Source: Rhizobiales bacterium Ga0077524 (GTDB lineage Bacteria > Pseudomonadota > Alphaproteobacteria > Rhizobiales > Hyphomicrobiaceae). From it: a stretch of DNA of 64,000 nt. The translations under genes and the position numbers were made by a program. Shown one piece after another: positions 7,452 through 17,171 of the stretch. The stretch spans positions 1 through 64,000 of the forward strand of contig LNDR01000411.1 of the NCBI GenBank assembly GCA_001464755.1, read 5' to 3'. A model generated the notes under the pieces. That model was given only the letters and a program-made list of their open reading frames with translations. It had not been told where the DNA came from and did no database searches. Every line of letters begins with the position of its first letter. Within the stretch, counting starts at the first letter, position 1.

Positions 7452-8960
7452 TCAGCGGCCAACCGGAGGCGGAGCTTCCGCTTGCGGGGTTTGCCGAGCT
7501 AATCGAATGCCCACGAAAATACCGACAGCTGCACCGATCGAGCAGCAGACCGCGAGATAGCGCAAAATGCAATGGTCCGCGAAGCATTCGGTCGACACGA
7601 TGCTCGCCAGCACGATAGCCAACATCCCGCCCAGAACAGCACCGCCCAAAAGACCGAGGATCGCATACGTGATGCTTTGACCGACATTGCTGGCCGCTGG
7701 CGGCGCAGTTTCGTCGGCTAGAACCGCGTCGTCCGTCTGATCGAGCCAGCTCAAGTCGGGGCGCTCGCTTTTGGGGATCGAGCTGCCGCCGCTCACCCGG
7801 CGAGACGCGGACGCACCCTCACCTTCCAATCCTTGTAGAGAGGGGCGGATCGAGTTTTGAACAGCGGACACGGCGCGCTGTGATCTGGCAGGGGCGCTCG
7901 CGGCTGGCGTCGGGCGCGACGCCGGCGCCTGTTGGGCAGCACGCGAGCCAGCCTGGTCGGGCGCCACTGGCGCGCGACGACTGCCGGCGGCGACAGGTGC
8001 GTCCGCGGCTTCGTTCCCCGATCGCTCCGGCTGACGGACCGGCTGGCGGAGGGGCTCAGATTGAAAAAGGAGTTCCCGCCACTCTACGATCGACTGAGGA
8101 CGCTCCTCGACCTTCATGCGCAAGCCGCGATCTATGGCATCGAGAAAACCCTTCCGATAAGCCGCGCGAGCAAGTCGCGCCAAAGGCTGGACGTCGTCGC
8201 GAACAAAACGCTCGGTGGCATCCGGTGGGAGCCGGCCGCTGATGGCTCGGTACAGGGTCGCCGAGAGAGCGTAGATATCCGTCCAGGCCCCCTGGAGTTC
8301 AGGCTTCGACGTGTACTGCTCTGGCGGAGAGTAGCCATGCTTGACGATGGCGGAGAGTGCCCGGGCCCGACCACGGATGGATTCGCGCGCGGAGCCGAAG
8401 TCGATCAGGACGGGCTGGCCATCATCTCGGATCAGCAGATTGTCCGGCGAAATATCGCGATGCATCATGTTGTGGCGATGCACTTCCGACAGCGCGCTCA
8501 GGAGCGGCATCAGCAAGCGGTCCAGCTCCTCTTGCGAGGGTGGACGGCCGAGTTGCTTCAGCCACTGCGCCATGTCAAGGCCAGATTCGTAGGCGAGGAC
8601 GATGTAGGCCGTGCCGTTGGCCTCGAAGATGCTGGTCACATCGACGATCGCGGGGTGCTTGAATTTTGCCAGGGCACGGGCTTCGGTTACGAAGCGCTCG
8701 AGTCCCCACTTGTACGTGCCGTCACCCGACGAGCTGGGCAGCACTGTGCGCCCACTTCGATAGCTGAAAGCGTGCGGGAAATACTCCTTGATGGCGTACT
8801 GCTTGCCTAGGCCTTCGTGCTCGGCGAGGTAGGTGATGCCAAATCCGCCGGCCCCCAGAACCTCACGGATCACGTAGTGGTCGACCCGCGTCCCCGTGGG
8901 CAGCGGGTAGCGCAACTGGGCGTCTGAGCCCGGCGGCCTATGCTGCTCGGAGTCGTTCAT
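7452..8960 (-). CDS. Membrane-anchored serine/threonine protein kinase
   Basis: A Hanks-type kinase domain fills residues 20-280: glycine loop GAGGFGITYLA, catalytic lysine AIKEY, catalytic loop HRDISPDN, DFG as LIDFGSA, and an activation segment ending in YSPPEQY. A Pro/Ala/Arg/Ser-rich linker follows. At the C-terminus are two hydrophobic segments (ITYAILGLLGGAVLGGMLAIVLA and an AVCCSIGAAVGIFVGI segment), so the kinase is probably tethered to the inner membrane. ATG 8960 is preferred over the TTG used by the ORF track. The OmpA-domain gene and its paralogue lie upstream on the same strand, so the three may be one unit linking envelope state to phosphorylation. Substrates are unknown. Confidence 0.92.
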   Translation of the reverse strand: MNDSEQHRPPGSDAQLRYPLPTGTRVDHYVIREVLGAGGFGITYLAEHEGLGKQYAIKEYFPHAFSYRSGRTVLPSSSGDGTYKWGLERFVTEARALAKFKHPAIVDVTSIFEANGTAYIVLAYESGLDMAQWLKQLGRPPSQEELDRLLMPLLSALSEVHRHNMMHRDISPDNLLIRDDGQPVLIDFGSARESIRGRARALSAIVKHGYSPPEQYTSKPELQGAWTDIYALSATLYRAISGRLPPDATERFVRDDVQPLARLARAAYRKGFLDAIDRGLRMKVEERPQSIVEWRELLFQSEPLRQPVRQPERSGNEAADAPVAAGSRRAPVAPDQAGSRAAQQAPASRPTPAASAPARSQRAVSAVQNSIRPSLQGLEGEGASASRRVSGGSSIPKSERPDLSWLDQTDDAVLADETAPPAASNVGQSITYAILGLLGGAVLGGMLAIVLASIVSTECFADHCILRYLAVCCSIGAAVGIFVGIRLARQTPQAEAPPPVGR

Positions 8961-9080
8961 GACCACGCCCAATCCCGCTCAGAAAATCTCGAGGGCTTTC
9001 CCTCTTACTTGATTAGCTCAATTTGGGGCTAGCATCCTAAATGAAACTGCCCCTGCGATCTCGATCGAGCCGAATTTACG

Positions 9081-10241
9081 TCAGCGACGCCTAGGCTCCG
9101 CAGTCTGAGCGGACCAGTTGATAACCTGCACGCGCCGGTTCTCCGGTCCCTGCGGATTGCGGGGGTTCTTGAGCTGAGCCTCGCCAAACCCCCTTGCAAC
9201 AAGAGTATCCGGTGCCAGCTTGAAGTGCTCGATGAGAAAAGCACGCACCGAGTGTGCTCGCCGATCCGATAATGCGACGTTGTAGGACCGCGCGCCCCTT
9301 GCGTCGGTGTGCCCGGCGATGACGAAGCGCTGCCCGGCAAGACGAGGGTCGGCCAGCGCTCGTCCCAGGGACATCAACCCCTCTGCCGCCGCAGGCGTTA
9401 TCTCGTTCGAATCATAATCAAAAAGCACCTCGATATCGACCGACGGCAGCCCCATCTCACGCGCGATTTGCGGGGCGCGCACCATTTCGGCGTCAGACGG
9501 GCCGATCGGCGTCGGGAAGGCTCCCTGCGGTCCGATCGGCGCACCGACTCGAGCAGTATCCGAGGCCGCCGGCGTCGCAGCAACGGGAGTCGGTCTGGGT
9601 GTCCCCGGCGCGACGACAGGCCCAGCCGGCAGCTGGCTCGGCGTCTGAACCGTCTCAGAGGCGGCGGGCTGACTGGCAGGAGCTACGATGACGGTGGTCG
9701 TCGCTGGAGCGGTCGTGGCAGCACTGGCGGCACTCGGACCACTCGATGCGCCAGAGGACGCGCTGCCGAAGGCAGGGGCCGCTCCGACACCAGCCGGGCT
9801 GGTGGCAGGGGCAACTACGGTCGGGACGGCTGCGGTGGCAGGAGCCTCGAGCGAAGCTGGTGCCGGCTGCGCACTCGCGGCAGCGGCCGAAGTTGGCGGC
9901 TCTGGCGATGCCGGCGCTGCGATCGGCGGAGCCGCTGTCGCAGCTGCGGGTTGGTCCGTCGTGGCGACCGACGGCGGAGCAATAGCTGGCGATGCGACCG
10001 GCGACGGGGCTTGCGTTGTCGTTGCGACGGGGAGCGCGGGCTGACCGGGAGACGGCGGCTGGGCAGGGGCCACGCCACGGAGCTTGCCGATCAGATCCTC
10101 GACCGCCTTGCGATCGGACTGTGATTGAGCGCGGTTCAAGATATCCCGGACGCTCTGCCCGTCCTGGCTCGTTTGAGCCGCCAAAGGTGCGCACGCAACA
10201 AGCGCCAGCGTTGCTGCGGTCACCATCGTTCTGACGTTCAT
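9081..10241 (-). CDS. OmpA-domain envelope protein with long Ala/Pro/Thr-rich linker
   Basis: ATG 10241 (AGGA upstream) begins a signal peptide (MNVRTMVTAATLALVACAPLAAQ). The segment that follows, SVRDILNRAQSQSDRKAVEDLIGKLRG, is shared with the upstream paralogue. Residues from about 45 to 245 are a low-complexity Ala/Pro/Thr/Val linker, and the last 130 residues are an OmpA C-terminal domain (VLFDYDSNEITPAAAEGL, GHTDARGARSYNVALSDRRA, ARGFGEAQ) of the peptidoglycan-binding type. It should reach from the outer membrane or periplasm to the cell wall. The ATG at 10250 is an alternative start. Order and strand suggest co-transcription with the paralogue upstream and the kinase downstream. Confidence 0.88.
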   Translation of the reverse strand: MNVRTMVTAATLALVACAPLAAQTSQDGQSVRDILNRAQSQSDRKAVEDLIGKLRGVAPAQPPSPGQPALPVATTTQAPSPVASPAIAPPSVATTDQPAAATAAPPIAAPASPEPPTSAAAASAQPAPASLEAPATAAVPTVVAPATSPAGVGAAPAFGSASSGASSGPSAASAATTAPATTTVIVAPASQPAASETVQTPSQLPAGPVVAPGTPRPTPVAATPAASDTARVGAPIGPQGAFPTPIGPSDAEMVRAPQIAREMGLPSVDIEVLFDYDSNEITPAAAEGLMSLGRALADPRLAGQRFVIAGHTDARGARSYNVALSDRRAHSVRAFLIEHFKLAPDTLVARGFGEAQLKNPRNPQGPENRRVQVINWSAQTAEPRRR

Positions 10242-10473
10242 GACGAGCATCCTCGGACTTCCAATGAGCAACGTTGCAAAGTCTAGCTGTCGCAGGGCTG
10301 CGCCGCAACAAACGGCCAGCCAAAGCGCTAACTTTGGCTTCCCCTGAGGAACAACTGCGTTCGGCGCTTACCGCGAAGTTGCCGCCAACCAGGCCCCAAC
10401 CGCAGTGGCAGTCGCTGCATTTTCCTGCAGCTGCCACGCGGCACCAGGACAGAGCCCGGCGACGGCATCAGTC

Positions 10474-11184
10474 TTACCAGCGCCCGGGCGGACACCAATC
10501 CCGACCGGACACATGACCATATGAGCGGTGAGACTGGAGCACCGTGTGCCGCGACCCACCCTCGGCGACGACGACTGGGGCTCGGCCCGCCGCCACGACA
10601 GGTGCTGATGCGGTCGGTGCAACATTTGTCGGCGCACTATCAGGGGCCGATGTGACCACGGCTGCACCCTCAGTCCGCCCATTCGCGGCCACAGGCGCGC
10701 CGGCGGATGACGGCGTGGGGGAATTTTCTGGAACAGTGACGATCATTGTCGGGTCAGCGGGGGTGCCCGCACCGCCCGCAGAGGATGCAGACGGCGACGC
10801 AACCGGTGCAGCTGGCCGGCTGCCGACGTTGGCCTGGGCTGTGGTGATCGAGACGGGCGATTGCGCTGCCGGCGCGCCTTGCGCGATGGCGATTGGGTTT
10901 GGTGGTGCCGGCCGGCCCCCGTTGGCCGCGACGGGCCCGCCGGAAGCGGGGGCCGACGGAGCTGTCTGCGCCTCGGCGCGGGAAATGCCGGCAATTCCGC
11001 CAAGCACGTCGCCAACCGTTCGGCGCCTCGACTCTGCCTCTGCCCGGCCCAGGATCTCACGTACGCTGGCGCCGCCCTGATCGGGCAGTTGAGGCAAGGT
11101 CTGAGCGGAAACAACGGTCGATCCGACACTCAGAACTGCAAATGCCGCGAAAGCCGGCAGGCGGAGGACAAATGTTCTGGCCAT
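10474..11184 (-). CDS. Secreted Ala/Pro-rich protein, paralogue of the OmpA-domain protein but without the OmpA domain
   Basis: This 236-residue protein has a signal peptide ending near VSAQ and good ribosome binding (GGAAG). Its N-terminal SVREILGRAEAESRRRTVGDVLGGIAG aligns with the SVRDILNRAQSQSDRKAVEDLIGKLRG of the downstream gene, so the two arose by duplication. The rest is an Ala/Pro/Ser/Val-rich linker with no OmpA domain. The final 25 residues (ending GRDWCPPGRW) differ in composition. It may be a natural short form or a truncated copy; I saw no OmpA-like sequence in the other frames just downstream. Function is unknown. Confidence 0.72.
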   Translation of the reverse strand: MARTFVLRLPAFAAFAVLSVGSTVVSAQTLPQLPDQGGASVREILGRAEAESRRRTVGDVLGGIAGISRAEAQTAPSAPASGGPVAANGGRPAPPNPIAIAQGAPAAQSPVSITTAQANVGSRPAAPVASPSASSAGGAGTPADPTMIVTVPENSPTPSSAGAPVAANGRTEGAAVVTSAPDSAPTNVAPTASAPVVAAGRAPVVVAEGGSRHTVLQSHRSYGHVSGRDWCPPGRW

Positions 11185-11459
11185 GATCTTACTTCCTCAG
11201 ATGCAAAAGAAGATCGCAAATAACGATCCGGTTCGTTCCGGATATTAAATAGATCGCTCGACGATCCGCAACCCATCTCTTGCATCTAGCCGGACACGAG
11301 TTCGTGTCCGTCACTCGCGGAGCTGTGGGTCGCTGTCGTGCATCGCACAGCTGCAAAGGGGCACGCGGCGCATCGTGCGTGCCGGTGCATTCTCAAAGTC
11401 CGAGCAAGCGCCTGGCGCGTCGGTTAGCGCCGTGGTCGGGGACGGACGCGCCCTCGCAC

Positions 11460-12359
11460 TTATTCCGCCGCGGATCGCTTAGCGACGACAGGCGTACGGT
11501 AGGCGGTGCGGCGTTCATCCCATGCGGCTGCGTCGAACCGAGCGAAAACCCCGCCAGGTCCCGATTGGGAATACGGCTGCGCGAGTTCCCCCGTTGCCTT
11601 CACATCGGCCAGCATCTTGTCGCAAAGCCCGATGATGGACGAGATCAGCATGCCCGGCAGGATGGTGATGCGGTAGCCCATCTTCTCCGCATCTTTCAGG
11701 TTCACATGTGGCGTCTTTCCCTTGAGCACCATATTCAGGAGGCAGGGCGCTTTCACGACTTGAGGCACCTTGGAGACCTCCTCCAAGGTTTGCGGGGCCT
11801 CGAAGAAGATGAGATCGGCACCGGCATCGGCAGCGGCATTCGCCCGACGAACGGCCTCGTCGAAGCCGGCCACAGAGCGGGCGTCCGTGCGCGCGATGAT
11901 CAGGAAATCCTTAGACCGGCGGGCTGCGACGGCGGCGCGAATCTTGGCTGCGTAATCCTCGACGGAGACGAGTTCCTTGTCGTCGAGATGGCCGCACTTC
12001 TTCGGAAAGACCTGATCCTCGATGTGGATTCCCGAGACGCCCGCGCGCTCGAACTCCTGCACCGTTCGGTAGGTGTTGAGTTCATTGCCGTATCCAGTGT
12101 CGCTGTCGGAGACGAGGGGCACCGAGATGCAGCTCGTAATGCGCCGCGCATTGGCGACCATCTCGCTCATCGTGACAAGGCCGTAATCGGGAAGGCCGTG
12201 GGCAGCCGACGTTCCGGCACCCGTCATATAGACCGCAGGATAGCCCGCCTGCTCAATCAGTCGCGCGGTGATGCAATCGTAAGCCCCCGGGGCGACCACC
12301 ATGGGGCCCGAGCGGATCATTTCTGCGAGTGATTTCGACGGGGCAACAGTGGCTGGCAT
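11460..12359 (-). CDS. Isocitrate lyase/PEP mutase superfamily protein
   Basis: The 299-residue protein is a full-length member of the superfamily that cleaves or rearranges C-C or C-P bonds of 2- or 3-carbon acids (2-methylisocitrate lyase, carboxyPEP mutase, oxaloacetate decarboxylase, dimethylmalate lyase). Visible motifs are APGAYDCITARLIEQAG at the N-terminus, the metal-binding DSDTGYGN and IEDQ, and the catalytic loop KKCGH near residue 122, which carries the lyase cysteine. Start ATG 12359 has GGAGA upstream. The cysteine loop favours lyase activity over mutase. The aspartate dehydrogenase gene lies 106 bases upstream on the same strand, and the two could form a C4-acid unit, but the substrate is inference. 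Confidence 0.88.
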   Translation of the reverse strand: MPATVAPSKSLAEMIRSGPMVVAPGAYDCITARLIEQAGYPAVYMTGAGTSAAHGLPDYGLVTMSEMVANARRITSCISVPLVSDSDTGYGNELNTYRTVQEFERAGVSGIHIEDQVFPKKCGHLDDKELVSVEDYAAKIRAAVAARRSKDFLIIARTDARSVAGFDEAVRRANAAADAGADLIFFEAPQTLEEVSKVPQVVKAPCLLNMVLKGKTPHVNLKDAEKMGYRITILPGMLISSIIGLCDKMLADVKATGELAQPYSQSGPGGVFARFDAAAWDERRTAYRTPVVAKRSAAE

Positions 12360-12465
12360 GGGTTATCTCCGGTGAGCAGGCTAGCGCGCGTCCCCGACGA
12401 TAGGATCGTGGTGCGGGTCCGGCAAGCGATCGAGCGCCGTTCGAGGATTTCGCGGCGAAGCCCCG

Positions 12466-13281
12466 TCAGGTGCCAACGACCAGTGAGGCCGTCAACCGGC
12501 GGAGGGCAGCGATCGCTGAGAGTGCCGTCACCTTACCGGTCGCGGGGTTCTCGATCGACGGGATGTTGGCAATCGTCATCGTCAGGTCGGAGCTGTCCGA
12601 GCGCACTTCGATGGTGTGCACGTTACGGTCGACGCCCGGATCGGCCCAGATCTCGATCATGGTGCGGTCTGGACCTATGCCGGCCAGCGAGAGGGCCACG
12701 GCAACATTGACGTTGGCCGGGAAGCCGATGATCGCCTCGCGCGCGTTGCCCTCGAACACTTTGAGCGGGGCGGTCAATCCTTCGACCGAGATCGCATTCT
12801 TGACGAGATGGGGGGCACCGGCGAGCCCGCGGGGTGGCTTCCGCGTGGTAATGCGTACGCTCTCGACTTTACCCTCCGCCACGGCGCGGACGGCATCGAG
12901 GCCCAGCAGCGCACCGGTCGGCACGAGAATGCGCGCACCAGTCGCCTTGGCCGTCTCGACCAGGTGCATGTGGGTGAGCAACTGACCGACCGACAGCGGC
13001 ATGAGGATGCGGCCTCTCGCGACCGTCGGCTCCGCAATCTCGGCGAAGTGGCGCGCAGGCACGCATTCCAGCACGATGTCTGCGTGATCGGCGAGTTGTC
13101 CCAGCGGCACAAGCATTGTGCGGTTGCGGAGCCCGGCGAGCTTGGCCTGGGCTTTCGACTGGTCACGTGCAGCGACGGCCACCAGATCGATGCCAGGAAG
13201 TCCACCACTATCGACCTTGTGGGCAACGGCCATGCCAATGGCACCTAGACCACCGATCGCGAGTTTCAAAGGCTGTCTCAT
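12466..13281 (-). CDS. nadX: L-aspartate dehydrogenase
   Basis: This 271-residue NAD(P)-dependent enzyme oxidises L-aspartate to iminoaspartate, either for NAD synthesis in place of NadB or for aspartate breakdown. It has the N-terminal Rossmann motif GGLGAIGMAVA, the central LVPTGALLGLDAV, the NVNVAVALSLAGIGPDRT segment and the conserved histidine in NVHTIEV. Length matches the family. Start ATG 13281 follows AGGGA. No nadA or nadC is visible nearby, so a catabolic role with the lyase gene downstream is as likely as NAD synthesis. Confidence 0.9.
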   Translation of the reverse strand: MRQPLKLAIGGLGAIGMAVAHKVDSGGLPGIDLVAVAARDQSKAQAKLAGLRNRTMLVPLGQLADHADIVLECVPARHFAEIAEPTVARGRILMPLSVGQLLTHMHLVETAKATGARILVPTGALLGLDAVRAVAEGKVESVRITTRKPPRGLAGAPHLVKNAISVEGLTAPLKVFEGNAREAIIGFPANVNVAVALSLAGIGPDRTMIEIWADPGVDRNVHTIEVRSDSSDLTMTIANIPSIENPATGKVTALSAIAALRRLTASLVVGT

Positions 13282-13329
13282 TGCGGTCCCTGTTGCGAAG
13301 TATGCTCGCTGCGTGATGAACCCCTTGCC

Positions 13330-14010
13330 TCAACGTCGGCCGCCGAACCCGCCGACGCTGTCGAGCGCCGCCCAGTTGGACTGGAAAAGGGCGAAGGCCA
13401 CGAACAGCAGCCAGAAGTTGGTGGGTAGCGCCATCCACACCACCAATGCCGTGACGGCGAGACCGAGACCGGCGACGATGCGGACCGACCAGATCGGACC
13501 GAGGACGGGATGGAGCCACGCGTCGAGCGTGCGGCCACCATCGAGGGGGTAGGACGGCAACAGGTTGAACACCAGCAACCAGAAATTGATGCTCGCGAGC
13601 GTCGCCAAAGCGATGCCGAGCATCGGCTTGCCGAGTGCCCAAGCCTCGGTCGTGAGCGCACTAAAACCTTGCCAGAGCAAGAGATTAGCGAAAGGGCCAG
13701 CCAGGAAGACGACGGTCTGGGCCAGGACCGAGCGAGGCAGTGAGGAAGAAAACCGCGCGACGCCGCCGAGGCCACCGATCTCGATCTCGTCAGTGCCGAC
13801 CTTCCAGATCCGCGCCGCCAACATGTGACCGACCTCGTGCAAAAGGATCGAGGCCAAGATGCCGATAATGATGAGAATGCCGGCGGACATCAGCTGGGTG
13901 TCGCCGGACGTGAAGTAGCGGTGGCTGAACAGGATGAGGATCAGCACCAGCAGCATGTCGACAAAGATCGGCACGCCGCCGATACGGCCGAGCTCAAAGC
14001 GGGTGGTCAT
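13330..14010 (-). CDS. Site-2 protease (M50) family membrane metalloprotease
   Basis: This 226-residue protein has five to six hydrophobic segments and both M50 active-site motifs: HExxH as LLHEVGHML within a membrane helix and the later NLLPSYPLDGGR aspartate motif. There are no PDZ or CBS domains, so it belongs to the minimal S2P class. It would cut a membrane-embedded substrate, possibly an anti-sigma factor, but no candidate is adjacent. GGAAAG precedes ATG 14010. The gene lies upstream of nadX on the same strand with a 48-base gap. Confidence 0.9.
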   Translation of the reverse strand: MTTRFELGRIGGVPIFVDMLLVLILILFSHRYFTSGDTQLMSAGILIIIGILASILLHEVGHMLAARIWKVGTDEIEIGGLGGVARFSSSLPRSVLAQTVVFLAGPFANLLLWQGFSALTTEAWALGKPMLGIALATLASINFWLLVFNLLPSYPLDGGRTLDAWLHPVLGPIWSVRIVAGLGLAVTALVVWMALPTNFWLLFVAFALFQSNWAALDSVGGFGGRR

Positions 14011-14081
14011 GGTGCTGGCTTTCCGTTGCCCGACGCGTTCGGCGCTCAGTTAGCTCATGAGTATGTTTGCCGCCTACCCCC

Positions 14082-15332
14082 TCAACCTCGCCCCCTCTGA
14101 CCAAGCGTCCGCAGCCGCAACGCATTCAGCCGAATAAAGCCGGCAGCGTCCTTCTGGTCGTAGGCGCCGCGATCGTCCTCGAACGTGACGAGGGTAGAGG
14201 AATAGAGCGATTTCGGGCTCGAGCGTCCAATGACGATGACATTGCCCTTGTAGAGTTCGAGTGTGACCTCGCCCTCGACGTGCTCCTGGCTCTTGTCGAT
14301 CAAGGCCTGCAACATCCCGCGCTCGGGCGAGAACCAGAAGCCGTTGTAGATCAGCTCGGCATAACGCGGCATCAACTCGTCCTTGAGATGGCCGGCGCCC
14401 CGGTCGAGCGTGATACTCTCCATGGCGCGGTGGGCCGCGAGGAGGATGGTGCCGCCTGGCGTCTCGTAGATGCCGCGGCTCTTCATGCCGACGAAGCGGT
14501 TCTCGACCAGATCCAGGCGACCGATGCCGTTGTCGCGACCGAGGTCGTTCAAGGCCTTGAGCAGCGTGGCCGGCGAGAGCGGCTTTCCGTCGATGGAGAC
14601 TGCATCTCCATTGGCGAAACCGATCCGGATGGTCGTCACCTTGTCCGGCGCAGACATCGGCGAGATGGTGCGCTGGTACACCATCTCCGGGGCCTTTACC
14701 GCCGGATCCTCGAGCACCTTGCCCTCGGACGAGGAGTGCAACAAGTTGGCATCGACCGAGAACGGCGCGTCACCCTCCTTGTCCTTGGCGATCGGGATCT
14801 GGTGGGTGCGGGCAAAATCGATGAGATCCGTGCGGCTCTTGAACTCCCACTCGCGCCAGGGGGCGATGATGCGGATCGACGGCTCCAAAGCATAGTAGGA
14901 CAGCTCGAACCGCACCTGATCATTGCCCTTGCCGGTAGCGCCATGGCAGACAGCGTCCGCGCCCACCCGTCGGGCAATCTCGATCTGTGCCTTGGCGATC
15001 AGGGGGCGCGCGATCGAGGTCCCCAGCAGGTAGACACCTTCGTAGACGGCATTGGCGCGGAACATCGGAAAGACGAAGTCGCGGACGAATTCCTCGCGCA
15101 GATCCTCGATGAAGATATGCTCGGCCTTGATGCCGAGCATCAGGGCCTTCTCTCGCGCCGGGCCGAGTTCCTCACCCTGACCCAGGTCGGCCGTGAACGT
15201 GACGACCTCGCAGCCGTAGGTCTCTTGCAGCCACTTCAGAATGATCGAGGTATCGAGACCGCCCGAGTAGGCGAGCACGACGCGCTTGACCTTGCCTTTG
15301 AGATCATGATCGCTCTCGGCGCTGATGGCCAT
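14082..15332 (-). CDS. argG: Argininosuccinate synthase
   Basis: The enzyme condenses citrulline and aspartate using ATP, the penultimate step of arginine synthesis. The 416-residue product has the N-type ATP pyrophosphatase motif [10 protein letters not shown], the DLGQGEE and [13 protein letters not shown] segments, and the [13 protein letters not shown] stretch typical of ArgG. ATG 15332 follows GGAGAG and is preferred over the TTG five codons upstream. The gene stands alone, divergent from the lytic transglycosylase-like gene. Confidence 0.97.
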   Translation of the reverse strand: MAISAESDHDLKGKVKRVVLAYSGGLDTSIILKWLQETYGCEVVTFTADLGQGEELGPAREKALMLGIKAEHIFIEDLREEFVRDFVFPMFRANAVYEGVYLLGTSIARPLIAKAQIEIARRVGADAVCHGATGKGNDQVRFELSYYALEPSIRIIAPWREWEFKSRTDLIDFARTHQIPIAKDKEGDAPFSVDANLLHSSSEGKVLEDPAVKAPEMVYQRTISPMSAPDKVTTIRIGFANGDAVSIDGKPLSPATLLKALNDLGRDNGIGRLDLVENRFVGMKSRGIYETPGGTILLAAHRAMESITLDRGAGHLKDELMPRYAELIYNGFWFSPERGMLQALIDKSQEHVEGEVTLELYKGNVIVIGRSSPKSLYSSTLVTFEDDRGAYDQKDAAGFIRLNALRLRTLGQRGRG

Positions 15333-15925
15333 CGCACTCTCTCCCAAGCCGCTTCGAATGGGGGCGCACTATAGGCGCGGCGCTCCCGCCCGCAAGGCGA
15401 CAAAGCACGGCACGACAGCGTCGACGCACGCGGCGGAGCCCTTACCCGCGAAGCAAGGAGGGGGAAACGGTTCGGGACCGCTCCGTTTGGAAGTGCGCCC
15501 ACACGTTCGTGAACCTTGTTGAACGAGGTTGGCCTCGCACTTCGCGCTGGCGCACCTATTTCAATTGCAAGGTCGGACCGGAAGCAGAAGCACCCGTGGT
15601 GTTGGCTTCGACGGCTCCTCCATGGCAGTGGTTGCCACGTGGAACTTCTTACCGGTCCGACCGGTTTGTCAAAGCATGGTTGCTCAAGTGGCCGTCGCTT
15701 CCCCGAGCGACGGCCGGGCTCGCAAGCCGTTCCCCCGCGGCGGCGAGCCTTCAGGCCCCGGACGGCACTCCCCCCAATGGCCGTCCGGGGCCCCTCCCGA
15801 TGTCTCCGCCTGGCACCGCCGCCGTTTGCCTTGTCAGCCTCACATTTCTGTGGCCCTTAGCTGGCATTTGCGGCCGCCTCGCACAGGCGCCGTTCCAAGA
15901 GCACGACTGGAGGGAGAACGCGCGC
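15333..15925. other. Long intergenic region with a strong hairpin
   Basis: About 590 bases lie between the divergent argG and lytic transglycosylase-like genes. Several short ORFs cross it but none looks like protein. I found no tRNA-like cloverleaf. It carries the hairpin listed below and must hold both promoters. Confidence 0.5.
15754..15792 (+). repeat. GC-rich perfect inverted repeat (13-bp stem, 13-base loop)
   Basis: GGCCCCGGACGGC pairs exactly with GCCGTCCGGGGCC around a C-rich loop. It lies about 130 bases upstream of the lytic transglycosylase-like start. There is no clear T-run, so it could be a terminator of an upstream short transcript, a leader attenuator or an RNA-stabilising hairpin. 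Confidence 0.6.
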
Positions 15926-17137
15926 GTGTCCGCCAAAGCAAATCCCGTCCGGCTGCTCCTGGCAGGCATCGTGCTGATCGCGGTGCTCACGACTCTCGCC
16001 GCACCGCAAAAGGCGCTCGCCCAGCGGATTGGCGAGGACTTGGCCGCCCGTCTCACTGGAGCGCAGACGCAGGCTTATCTTCGTTACCTGCGGGCCCAGG
16101 CTCAGCATGCCAACGAAACTGAAAGCTATTGGACCATTATCGAGGAGATGAAGGAAGCCCGGCGCCGAAAGCGCGCGGCGGGCCAACCCTTCGTCGCATC
16201 GGATTACGTCGCTGTGCAACCACCGAGGTATGCCGGTCCACCATTGCCCCCGGACGTCGCAAAGATCATTGCCGCACTTCGCCCACCCGAGCCGCCCGAG
16301 CCGATGCCCGACCTCGCGGACTTCCTTCGCCATGCTCGCGAGGTCTACGGCTTCGTCCCAGCACAGACAACCGAAGCGCAGTTCAAACAACGATACGCCG
16401 AGGAATCGCTGGCCCACGGCCTGACAAAGGACCAGGTCGTGCGCGTCTATGCGCTCGAGACAGGCGGTCGTGGCACCTACGACATGCAGGCCGGTATCGA
16501 TCCCGAGACGAAGCAGGGCCGGCCGATCTCATCAGCGCTCGGCTATGCGCAATTGCTCGGAGCCAACTCGGTCAACGAACTCGTCAAGCACGGCGATACG
16601 TTCATTCAACGGCTCAACGCTCTGGCTGCCTCGTCCAACGCGCGACGGCGCACGCAACTCCGAGCCAAGGCCGCTGTGCTCGGGCGCATGCTACGCGATG
16701 CGCGCTCGGTGCCCAACCAGTGGAGTGCTCACGTCGCTCTGTCGCGCACCCCGAAGGGGCTCGGCATCCATGCCCTCAATCTCGATGCCGATATCGGCCC
16801 GTGGTTGCAGACGATCAAGCTTCAAGGCGTGCGCGAGTACGCGGCGAAGGCCGGGCGTCCGAACCTGAGCGGAGCGGAGATCGAGCTGATGAATCTTGCG
16901 GGGCCGCAGACGGGCCTGGACATGATGGACCAGGCTGGGCGCAACGTGCCGACCGCAAATTTCTTCGCGCAACGCGCTTATAACCGCAACCCGATCGTCA
17001 AGGATCGAACCTCGGTCGAATTGCTCGCAGCACTCGAGGATCGCATGAACCACAACCTCCGCAAGGCCGGGTCGATCGAGTTCGCCAGGATCTTCGACGC
17101 CACGCTGGCAGCGCGCTCGAGGGCGGCAGGACGATAG
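15926..17137 (+). CDS. Secreted lytic transglycosylase-like protein
   Basis: The start is GTG 15926, with AGGGAG nine bases upstream, which places a clean signal peptide at the N-terminus (VRLLLAGIVLIAVLTTLAAPQKALA). The ORF track extension to 15509 is rejected. The mature part begins with a helical segment, has a proline-rich spacer (RPPEPPEPMPD), then a lysozyme-like domain with the glutamate motif VYALETGGRGTYDM and the GRPISSALGYAQLLGANS segment. It probably cleaves or binds peptidoglycan in the periplasm. Length is 403 residues. The exact transglycosylase family is not clear. Confidence 0.75.
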   Translation: MSAKANPVRLLLAGIVLIAVLTTLAAPQKALAQRIGEDLAARLTGAQTQAYLRYLRAQAQHANETESYWTIIEEMKEARRRKRAAGQPFVASDYVAVQPPRYAGPPLPPDVAKIIAALRPPEPPEPMPDLADFLRHAREVYGFVPAQTTEAQFKQRYAEESLAHGLTKDQVVRVYALETGGRGTYDMQAGIDPETKQGRPISSALGYAQLLGANSVNELVKHGDTFIQRLNALAASSNARRRTQLRAKAAVLGRMLRDARSVPNQWSAHVALSRTPKGLGIHALNLDADIGPWLQTIKLQGVREYAAKAGRPNLSGAEIELMNLAGPQTGLDMMDQAGRNVPTANFFAQRAYNRNPIVKDRTSVELLAALEDRMNHNLRKAGSIEFARIFDATLAARSRAAGR

Positions 17138-17171
17138 CAGTCAAGCTCCGTCGATCGCGCCACCAAATGCT

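Noticed and set aside
14067-15374. 435-codon plus-strand ORF
   Set aside because: It is a mirror frame of argG, which is certain.
15509-15925. N-terminal 139 codons of the lytic transglycosylase frame
   Set aside because: Low protein likeness, and a signal peptide begins at GTG 15926 with a proper ribosome site.
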